DNA of 44,487 bases from assembly GCF_017377655.1 (NCBI RefSeq), contig NZ_JAFREL010000024.1, positions 1 to 44,487 on the forward strand, in the 5' to 3' direction. The stretch comes from Candidatus Enterococcus ferrettii. Its GTDB lineage: Bacteria; Bacillota; Bacilli; Lactobacillales; Enterococcaceae. The first letter of the stretch is position 1. Each line of letters opens with the position of its first letter. The notes under the pieces are model-generated. The model did not search any database. It had not been told where the DNA came from and saw only the letters and a list, made by a program, of their open reading frames with translations. Below, piece by piece: positions 38,236 to 44,487 of the stretch. The translations under genes and the position numbers were made by a program.

Positions 38236-40128
38236 ATGGAATATCAAGCAGAAGCTTATGATGTAATAGTAGTAGGAGCTGGTCATGCTGGCTCAGAAGC
38301 AGCATTAGCTGCTTCTCGTATGGGATCAAAAACTCTGTTAATTACAATTAATTTGGAAATGGTAGCTTTTATGCCTTGTAATCCATCTATTGGAGGTCCT
38401 GCTAAAGGAGTTGTTGTCCGTGAAATTGATGCATTAGGCGGAGAAATGGGTAGAAACATTGATAAAACATACATTCAAATGCGCATGCTAAATACTGGTA
38501 AAGGTCCAGCAGTGCGTGCTTTAAGAGCTCAAGCAGACAAACATGCATATGCTGAAGAAATGAAACATACTATTGAAAAAGAAAAAAATTTAACTCTGAA
38601 ACAAGGTGTGGTTGATCGCTTAGTAGTGGAGGATGGAATTTGTAAAGGAATAGTGACAGCCACTGGTGCAATACATTCTGCTAAAGCAGTCATTATTACA
38701 GCTGGAACAGCCTTGCGAGGTGAAATTATTATTGGTGAATTGAAATATTCTTCTGGACCCAATAATTCACAACCGTCAATTAAGCTAGCGGATAGTTTAA
38801 AGGAATTAGGTTTTGAAATTCATCGTTTCAAAACAGGAACACCTCCTCGGGTGAAATCAGGTTCCATTGACTACAGTAAAACTGAAATACAACCAGGAGA
38901 CGAAGCGCCTAATCACTTTAGTTATGAAACGCCAGATGAATCATATAACCAAGATCAAGTACCTTGTTGGTTAACTTATACTAATCCTAAAAGTCATGAA
39001 ATTATTCAAGCAAATCTTTATCGAGCACCAATGTTTACAGGAATAGTGGAAGGGGTAGGTGCTCGATATTGCCCTTCTATCGAGGATAAAATTGTTCGTT
39101 TTTCTGATAAAAACCGTCACCAATTATTTTTAGAGCCAGAAGGATTGCATACAGAAGAAGTATACGTGCAAGGACTTTCAACTTCGTTACCTGAAGATGT
39201 ACAAAATGATGTCTTGCATTCAATTGAAGGCCTGGAACAGGCTGAAATGATGCGTACAGGTTATGCAATTGAATACGACATGGTTGCACCTCATCAATTG
39301 CGACCAACATTAGAAACAAAAGTTGTTGCAAACCTTTATACTGCAGGACAGACTAATGGTACCAGCGGCTATGAGGAAGCTGCAGGACAAGGATTGATTG
39401 CAGGAATTAACGCAGCTTTAAAAATCCAAGGCAAAGAACCATTTATCATGAAGCGTAGTGATGGGTATATCGGCGTAATGATCGATGATCTAGTAACCAA
39501 AGGTACGAACGAACCTTACCGTTTATTAACATCAAGAGCAGAATATCGTTTGATATTGCGGCATGATAATGCTGACCTTCGTTTAACAGAATTTGGATAT
39601 GAATTTGGACTGGTTAATGAGGAGCAACACCAACGATATTTAGTCAAAAAAGCAAATGTTGAAAAAGAAATTAGTCGTTTACAAAAGATTCGTGTTAAAC
39701 CAACACCAGAGGTTCAAAGCTTTTTACGCGGAAAGAGTAGTGCTGAATTAAAAGATGGTGTTCTAGCAGCTGATTTTTTGAAACGTCCAGAAATCACTTA
39801 TCATGAAGTTCTGCAATTTATACCTTCTAACGATGGATTAACTGCTAAAGAAGTTGAGCAGGTAGAAATTCAAATTAAATACGAAGGTTATATTAAAAAA
39901 GCAATGGAAAAGGTAGAAAAGTTAAAACGTCTGGAAGCTAAAAAAATTCCTGACCGAATTGATTATGAAGCAATTAATGGTCTAGCAACAGAAGCACGTC
40001 AAAAATTGAAAAAAATTCAACCTAGAACAATAGCACAAGCTAGTCGAATAAGTGGCGTAAATCCCGCAGATATTAGTATATTAATGGTCTACATCGAACA
40101 AGGGAAAATAGCTAAAGTAAAAGCTTGA
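38236..40128 (+). CDS. mnmG: tRNA modification enzyme MnmG (GidA)
   Basis: This 630-residue FAD enzyme has a dinucleotide loop [19 protein letters not shown], the family box [11 protein letters not shown] and the GTPPRV region. [18 protein letters not shown] binds FAD, and a helical C-terminal domain contacts MnmE. The length is normal. AAAGGAGAG precedes ATG. It is the last conserved origin-region gene in the window; rsmG, noc and parAB, common next neighbours in Firmicutes, do not follow. Confidence 0.97.
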   Translation: MEYQAEAYDVIVVGAGHAGSEAALAASRMGSKTLLITINLEMVAFMPCNPSIGGPAKGVVVREIDALGGEMGRNIDKTYIQMRMLNTGKGPAVRALRAQADKHAYAEEMKHTIEKEKNLTLKQGVVDRLVVEDGICKGIVTATGAIHSAKAVIITAGTALRGEIIIGELKYSSGPNNSQPSIKLADSLKELGFEIHRFKTGTPPRVKSGSIDYSKTEIQPGDEAPNHFSYETPDESYNQDQVPCWLTYTNPKSHEIIQANLYRAPMFTGIVEGVGARYCPSIEDKIVRFSDKNRHQLFLEPEGLHTEEVYVQGLSTSLPEDVQNDVLHSIEGLEQAEMMRTGYAIEYDMVAPHQLRPTLETKVVANLYTAGQTNGTSGYEEAAGQGLIAGINAALKIQGKEPFIMKRSDGYIGVMIDDLVTKGTNEPYRLLTSRAEYRLILRHDNADLRLTEFGYEFGLVNEEQHQRYLVKKANVEKEISRLQKIRVKPTPEVQSFLRGKSSAELKDGVLAADFLKRPEITYHEVLQFIPSNDGLTAKEVEQVEIQIKYEGYIKKAMEKVEKLKRLEAKKIPDRIDYEAINGLATEARQKLKKIQPRTIAQASRISGVNPADISILMVYIEQGKIAKVKA

Positions 40129-40153
40129 ATAACTTGATACCAAGCTATTTCTG

Positions 40154-40169
40154 TGTTCCATGTGAAACA
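40154..40169. promoter_or_regulatory. parS-like site 3
   Basis: TGTTCCATGTGAAACA differs from the perfect palindrome at two positions but fits the parS consensus with tolerated changes. It lies 26 bases after mnmG. Confidence 0.8.
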
Positions 40170-40196
40170 CTCAAAAGTGATTGAATGCCATATGTT

Positions 40197-40598
40197 TTAA
40201 AAAGCCATATATTGAGCAAAATTAGCGGACATTTCATCTTGCTTGGTCTGAGTTACTATAATATAGATGTTGGTCGTTATTTTTGTGGATTCGTGGTCAA
40301 GTCATTGAGATATGTTGTTGATAGTAGCACCACTTTCAAGAAGAAGCGATGTATTCGTTTTTCTAAAGTCATGTACTTTGATAATCTTCATGTCTGAAAA
40401 GTGATTTGCTACTTTCTTCATCACGTTGTTAGCATATGATTTATATAAGTATGGGGTTTCACTTTTCAAAACAGAATTACAAAAGACTATACTTTTACTA
40501 AAATTTTTATCTCTGATCCCTAAACGTAACTTTTCATGAAGAATATAATTTTCAATGTTTTTTGGACAAGCATCACTACATTTTTTGTTTGGGTTCAT
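40197..40598 (-). pseudogene. Tyrosine recombinase (phage/ICE integrase) C-terminal remnant
   Basis: A 98-codon open frame ends at a TGA (40302-40304), but the same frame continues another 34 codons to a TAA at 40197. Reading through gives KVHDFRKTNTSLLLESGA, then ISQ-stop-LDHES and TTNIYIIVTQT. These are the integrase boxes: the H-x-x-R box (HDFR), the LGH box (here LDH) and the catalytic Tyr. The internal TGA stands where these enzymes often have a Trp before LGH. The N-terminal half is absent, with a TAA just upstream of the first Met. It marks a former integrative element next to mnmG. Confidence 0.7.
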
Positions 40599-40809
40599 AA
40601 TAGTTTAATAGTATTGGCACATAAAATACTATAAGATAGGACAATTAGAGGACATGGATATTGGCGTTGGTGGTCAGTGATGTTAGGTGGAGTTATGTGC
40701 TTTTATCTGAATTTTATAACCGCATAAATATTGAAACAATTTGATAAAGCTATCTACTTGATTCTATTAAATAACATAATTTTGTATAAAAAGGTCTGTT
40801 GAATAAAAA

Positions 40810-40855
40810 TAAAATCTAAAGCTAGAAGCCTTTTATCGAGGTTTCTAGTTTTTTT
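40810..40855 (+). repeat. Terminator-like repeat, copy 1
   Basis: A 45-base unit with stem CTAGAAGCC/GGTTTCTAG and seven T is about 91 percent identical by eye to the unit at 42923-42967. The differences in the stem keep base pairing. No gene ends directly before this copy. Confidence 0.7.
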
Positions 40856-41453
40856 CTCTGTTTATTTTTCATCGCAAGTCATACCTTCTGAAAGCTAATG
40901 GAATGACAGATATTTCTTTTAGTTAAAAAACGACATTGAAAATCTATTTTTATTTGAAAGTGAAATATGCGATTGAAGAGTTTTATGTATCAAATCCTGA
41001 GGGTATTATTTGTTATAAAATATGAAAGTTTTAAATTCAAAGTAAATGATGTGCTTTAAATTAGAAAGAGTGAGAATAATGCGAGGATACGTTTTCTTTC
41101 TTAGTAAATTGTGGGATTCAATAAATAACTAAAATATTCAGAGAGAAGTTTGATTGAATACTAGCAAAAATCGGTGAGAAACTTTAAAAATCATAGAAAG
41201 CTGAGAGTCTAAATAACGCACCTTGACATTAATAAAGAAAATATAGTATATTTAATGAGAAGAATTTAAGTGTTGAGCAAAGTTTATTAGATGAACGGGG
41301 TTGTATTTTTGAGCGTAACAATGTCTAACTAGATGAATTTAATAGCCGATAAGCAAGCGTTTATTTGGCGTGTCTATAGATATTCTTACATTCTCAATCA
41401 TCATTCATATGAACTTGCTTATATCGAGTGTCAGTTGAATAATACCATTGAGG

Positions 41454-41476
41454 GCTAGGAGAGATCCTAGCTTTTT
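41454..41476 (+). terminator. Terminator upstream of the MFS gene
   Basis: GCTAGGA and TCCTAGC pair around GAGA and are followed by TTTTT. No intact gene precedes it, suggesting loss of an upstream gene. Confidence 0.75.
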
Positions 41477-41487
41477 GTGTGCTATAT

Positions 41488-41516
41488 TTGACTACTCTCT
41501 TTTAGACATCCATAAC
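41488..41516 (+). promoter_or_regulatory. Possible promoter of the MFS gene
   Basis: TTGACT (41488-41493) and CATAAC (41511-41516) are spaced 17 bases. The -10 is poor. It begins just after the upstream terminator. Confidence 0.4.
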
Positions 41517-41591
41517 TAACGGTTTCAATAGAACCATTGATAACACTTGCGTGAAGGCGAATCCGATTTTTAAATTTAGGAGGGTTTCACC

Positions 41592-42854
41592 TTGAAAAAA
41601 AGTAACACGAAGCGTCAATGGCGCTTAAATATTCAATTATTTTTAATGAGTCAATTTTTAACGGGTATCACGAGTATGACCGTTCAGTATGCCATCATCT
41701 GGTACCTCACTGAACAAACCAGGTCTGCAACGATGCTAAGCTTTGCGACATTATTAGGTATGCTGCCTATGATTGTCTTGAGTCCTTTCGTGGGCCCCTA
41801 TGTGGATCGCTTGAATAAAAAGGGACTGTTGATTATTCCGGATTTAATTGCGGCTTTATTTGCGATTATTCTATCTGTTACAGGAATCGTTACAGGAACA
41901 TTCCCATTTTGGCTGATTTTTATCTCTCTATTTGTCCGAGCGGTAACTCAAACGTTTCAAACACCGACAATTCTAGCAATTCTACCAACCCTTGCGCCAA
42001 GAGAAGAATTGACAAAAGTGAATGGGCAATTAGGCATGGTTCAATCCGCCAATCGAATCATTGCTCCAGGAATTGGCGCGTTTCTTTTTACGCTCATGCC
42101 GTTGCATCTATTGTTACTTTTGGACGTTTTAGGTGCATTATTAGGTCTGCTGTTATTGATTTTTGTAAAAATACCGAAGACCTCGGAGCATTCTGGGAAT
42201 ACGCTTGCGCTTGAAGAGACGAAACAAGGAATCAAAGACCTTCGAAGTAAAAATGGCTTATGGATCATTGTGTTGATTGGCGCTTTGTCTTCCATTTTCA
42301 TTATGCCAGCAGCCAGCATGTATCCTTTAATGACCATGGGCTATTTTGACGGGACGGTCAGCAACGCAGGATTGGTTCAAATGATTTATTCAGTTGGCAT
42401 GTTGGTGGGCGGATCAATTATTGGCGTGTTTGGAAACTGGAAGGATCGAATGAAGCCTTTACTAATTTCTTATCTAGTGATCGGTATCACGTTCGCAGCT
42501 GGTGGTCTGTTGCCGTCAAATCAATCGGGATTGGTTTGGTTTATGATTTTGAGTGCTTTTACAGGTATAGCTGCCCCATTTTTTGATTCCTTATTAATGG
42601 CTATGATCCAGCAGAGCTTTCCAGTCAATCAGATTGGAAGAATTATGGGTGTAGTGATGGCTTTATTGAGCTTATTAGCATCATTGGGTTTAATTTTCAC
42701 AGGCCCAATAGCAGATCGCATTGGTGTAGAAAATGTATTTGTCATTTCAGGACTCGGTATTATCTTGTGTGCCATTATAAATTGGCTCATTGTTCCAGCA
42801 AAAAATTACGATAAACAGTTACAAGGAGAAAGTATGCTCGATGGTTCTGATTAA
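41592..42854 (+). CDS. MFS transporter, Mef-like (DHA3) efflux family
   Basis: This 420-residue membrane protein has about twelve helices and the pattern of macrolide-efflux Mef proteins and their homologues: QYAIIWYLTEQTRSATMLSFATLLGMLP early, the loop-2 motif GPYVDRLNKK, LFVRAVTQTFQTPTILAILP, and a late GPIADRIGVENVFVISG. It is clearly diverged from Mef(A), so drug specificity should not be assumed. The start is TTG with AGGAGG about 8 nt upstream. It is isolated in an eroded region, bracketed by two terminator-like repeats, and looks less AT-rich than its surroundings, consistent with acquisition by transfer. Confidence 0.82.
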   Translation: MKKSNTKRQWRLNIQLFLMSQFLTGITSMTVQYAIIWYLTEQTRSATMLSFATLLGMLPMIVLSPFVGPYVDRLNKKGLLIIPDLIAALFAIILSVTGIVTGTFPFWLIFISLFVRAVTQTFQTPTILAILPTLAPREELTKVNGQLGMVQSANRIIAPGIGAFLFTLMPLHLLLLLDVLGALLGLLLLIFVKIPKTSEHSGNTLALEETKQGIKDLRSKNGLWIIVLIGALSSIFIMPAASMYPLMTMGYFDGTVSNAGLVQMIYSVGMLVGGSIIGVFGNWKDRMKPLLISYLVIGITFAAGGLLPSNQSGLVWFMILSAFTGIAAPFFDSLLMAMIQQSFPVNQIGRIMGVVMALLSLLASLGLIFTGPIADRIGVENVFVISGLGIILCAIINWLIVPAKNYDKQLQGESMLDGSD

Positions 42855-43211
42855 GAAGATTTTTAATGCATGATTTTCTATTGTAAGAGATTTTTTCAAA
42901 TGGAGAGGTCTGTAAGGTCAGCTAAAATCTAAAGCTAGAAATCTTTTATCGAAGTTTCTAGCTTTTCTATTTTTGTATAAAAAGTCTAATATTGATTCTT
43001 AAGTTTTTTGAGAACAATAAGGATGACTATTCTGTAAATTTAAGTGATCGAAATAAATCTTTTACTGGTAAGACTTGAATTGGCATAAGCACAAATTAAA
43101 AGGTTATAATAGATATATTGAGTGGACGCTATTTTGTTATGGAAGATGAATATTAGGTAAAAAGGTAGCTGATATTTTGATAATGTTAATTATACAGAGG
43201 AGGAATAGTGT
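42855..43211 (+). other. Intergenic region after the MFS gene
   Basis: It holds the terminator-like repeat copy 2 and a possible promoter for the next gene: TATAAT at 43105-43110, with TTGGCA at 43080-43085 and a long 19-base spacer. I see nothing else. Confidence 0.45.
42923..42967 (+). terminator. Terminator-like repeat, copy 2, after the MFS gene
   Basis: AAAGCTAGAAAT pairs with GTTTCTAGCTTT, followed by a T-rich stretch. It lies about 70 bases after the MFS stop and repeats the unit at 40810-40855. Confidence 0.75.
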
Positions 43212-43439
43212 ATGGAAGAGACTGTTTTTTTTAATTTAGGAAATGCAATAGCAGCTAAAAGAGATCCTAAAGAGCTGATTAAAGAAGCCCAAATTGTAAA
43301 GGATCAGCGTAAGTCAGCAGGTAAATTAGTAATTGTAGAAGACCCTGTCAAGGGTGAACATATATTATTTGATTTGTCCGATCAAGAAGAATCAAAAGAA
43401 ACAACTAATGCATTCAAAATAAAAAAAATCATTGAATAA
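43212..43439 (+). CDS. Small uncharacterised protein (75 aa)
   Basis: I do not recognise this protein. It starts MEETVFFNLGNAIAAKRDPKE. A Lys/Glu-rich helix (about 14-35) is followed by a strand-like core (GKLVIVEDPVKGEHILFDLSD, 37-57) and a charged tail. There is no signal peptide or membrane segment. GAGGAGG lies 8 nt before ATG, and a perfect TATAAT hexamer is about 100 bases upstream, so expression is plausible. It is the only gene in the last 1.6 kb and lies near two parS-like sites. Confidence 0.6.
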   Translation: MEETVFFNLGNAIAAKRDPKELIKEAQIVKDQRKSAGKLVIVEDPVKGEHILFDLSDQEESKETTNAFKIKKIIE

Positions 43440-43516
43440 AACGAGAGTGATTCAAAACATTTTTGTTCTTTTTTACTCAGCAGAGCGTTATTTAAACCTT
43501 TATCTAAACCTTCAAT

Positions 43517-43532
43517 TGTTTCACATGAAACA
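43517..43532. promoter_or_regulatory. parS-like site 4
   Basis: TGTTTCACATGAAACA has one change (G to A in the centre) from the perfect parS palindrome. It lies 78 bases after the 75-residue gene. Confidence 0.75.
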
Positions 43533-43591
43533 TTAAAAATCGTGAAAATAAATTTCAAAAAAAAGATAAAGGTTTACTGGTACGAATATTC

Positions 43592-43625
43592 AGGCAACAG
43601 AAAATTGCTGTGCCTAATTTTTTTT
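43592..43625 (+). terminator. Possible terminator downstream of the 75-aa gene
   Basis: AGGCAACAG and CTGTGCCT pair with one bulged base around AAAATTG, followed by eight T. It is 150 bases past the stop codon. Confidence 0.55.
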
Positions 43626-44421
43626 ACACAACACCTTTTTCTTTCACTTGTTACTAAAACTTGAGTTTGCTAGTAGTTATTTGTGCAGGAATTCTTCTTT
43701 TGGGTTTTATATATAATAAAGATTAAAGTCGTTTGTTATTATAAGAAATAGTAAGACTTCTGTTGAATTAGAAAAAAATGGGATCAGCAAACAAAAATTG
43801 TGTAAGAAGCGAAAAAGTTTAGATGGATTTTAATCTAATCATTGTTTCAAATCAAAAAGCTTGAGTTGACTAAAAATTAACATTATGAACTGCGCGTTTG
43901 AATTAGTGGTACGAGAGTATTAGTTGAAAAACTATTGATTTTTATGAGAAGGCCTAATTAAACACTTAAATCGCAATAATTTTTTCAGTAGTTTAGCACA
44001 AAGAAAATATTGTGTTTTAATGTTATTTAAATGCATATTAATGTATGCTTGGAGTTATTTTAAAATTGGTTTTTCAAAGGTGCATCTGGACTAATTTTAG
44101 GAAGGATGACGATGATTGATTAAAATATGTAGAAAAGTATTATATATTGGTATTTGCGGGTATCTTCGAACGGGTTCATGAGAAATCAAGATTATCCGTT
44201 AGCTATTCAAGTAGTAAGTTGAAGTGAGTGTTTGTATTTTAAAATTCCAATTTACTTAATTACTCTTCTTTGTACCCGTGATATGTATAAATTTATCATT
44301 TTAAATAGAGAAGCATCTTGTAGTAAAGATCAAACAATATAACCACATGCCTTATTATTCGCAAAATTGAACTGTAGTTCTCTGTTTAGTAATTTTGTAT
44401 TAAACAATATAGATTAGAAAG

Positions 44422-44437
44422 TGTTCCATGTGAAACA
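44422..44437. promoter_or_regulatory. parS-like site 5
   Basis: TGTTCCATGTGAAACA is identical to site 3. It lies 50 bases from the window end. Confidence 0.8.
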
Positions 44438-44487
44438 ATTGCTTATACAAAATAACGCTAGATAGGCTTTTTAATGAAACAAACAAC

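Larger units (their letters stand above)
40129..41591. other. Eroded AT-rich region after mnmG
   Basis: Over 1.4 kb there is no intact gene. Visible elements are a parS-like site, a broken tyrosine-recombinase remnant, a terminator-like repeat (40810-40855), another terminator (41454-41476) and the promoter of the MFS gene. Short open stretches, such as about 41 codons at 41332-41457, have no recognisable product. Confidence 0.6.
43440..44487. other. AT-rich gene-free region at the right end
   Basis: There is no credible ORF over about 1 kb. It contains two parS-like sites, one terminator and a 19-codon hydrophobic open stretch (43667-43726) resembling a membrane or wall-anchor tail but without a preceding gene. 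The region looks decayed. Confidence 0.55.

Noticed and set aside
40302..40598. Intact small gene of 98 codons
   Set aside because: It is better read as part of a broken integrase because recombinase boxes continue in frame past the stop.
43667..43726. Sortase-anchored protein C-terminal tail
   Set aside because: A hydrophobic stretch ending YNKD resembles an anchor tail, but there is a stop just upstream and no LPXTG motif in frame.

Overview
The window looks like the chromosomal replication-origin region of a low-GC Gram-positive lactic acid bacterium, most likely Enterococcus or a close relative in the Enterococcaceae. The evidence is the dnaA-dnaN-yaaA-recF-gyrB-gyrA block facing rpmH-rnpA-yidC-jag-mnmE-mnmG across a DnaA-box-rich gap, strong AGGAGG ribosome sites, a pyruvate oxidase, a malolactic enzyme locus with its LysR regulator, mannose-class PTS genes and cre-like sites. 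The species cannot be settled from the sequence alone.

Layout. 46-6602 holds an Mga-type regulator, a cold-shock protein, a ZIP metal transporter divergent from pyruvate oxidase (spxB), and an unrecognised protein with a ribbon-helix-helix-like N-terminus and a very basic tail. 6800-11120 is a mannose-family PTS operon (EIID, EIIC, EIIB, EIIA on the minus strand) led by a TarJ-like polyol-phosphate dehydrogenase. A separately terminated second EIIA lies just upstream. 11260-16639 carries a YkpA-type ABC-F ATPase and the malolactic locus (mleP, mleS, divergent mleR). 16670-19674 holds a DegV protein, purA and a small ArAE-type membrane protein.

19699-33629 is the left origin arm, all on the minus strand: dnaB, rplI, gdpP; rpsR, ssb, rpsF; gyrA, gyrB, recF, yaaA, dnaN, dnaA. 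oriC is bipartite. One DnaA-box cluster lies upstream of dnaA (33691-34030). A second, with an AT-rich unwinding element and a DnaA-trio-like run, lies between dnaA and dnaN (32151-32301). 34131-40128 is the right arm, all on the plus strand. Genes close to the origin therefore run with the replication forks.

After mnmG the character changes. 40129-44487 is AT-rich and mostly gene-free. It holds a broken tyrosine-recombinase remnant, one Mef-like MFS transporter bracketed by two copies of a terminator-like repeat, and a 75-residue unknown protein. rsmG/noc/parAB, which often follow mnmG in Firmicutes, are not present here. Five parS-like sites are visible: two inside the ribosomal protein/ssb cluster and three in the eroded region.

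Less explained features include a promoter-hairpin-terminator leader before mnmE with competing pairings, a long hairpin between rpmH and rnpA, the ribbon-helix-helix-like protein with a catabolite-control site, and the operator architecture of the PTS operon. No tRNA, rRNA, CRISPR array or intact insertion sequence was recognised.
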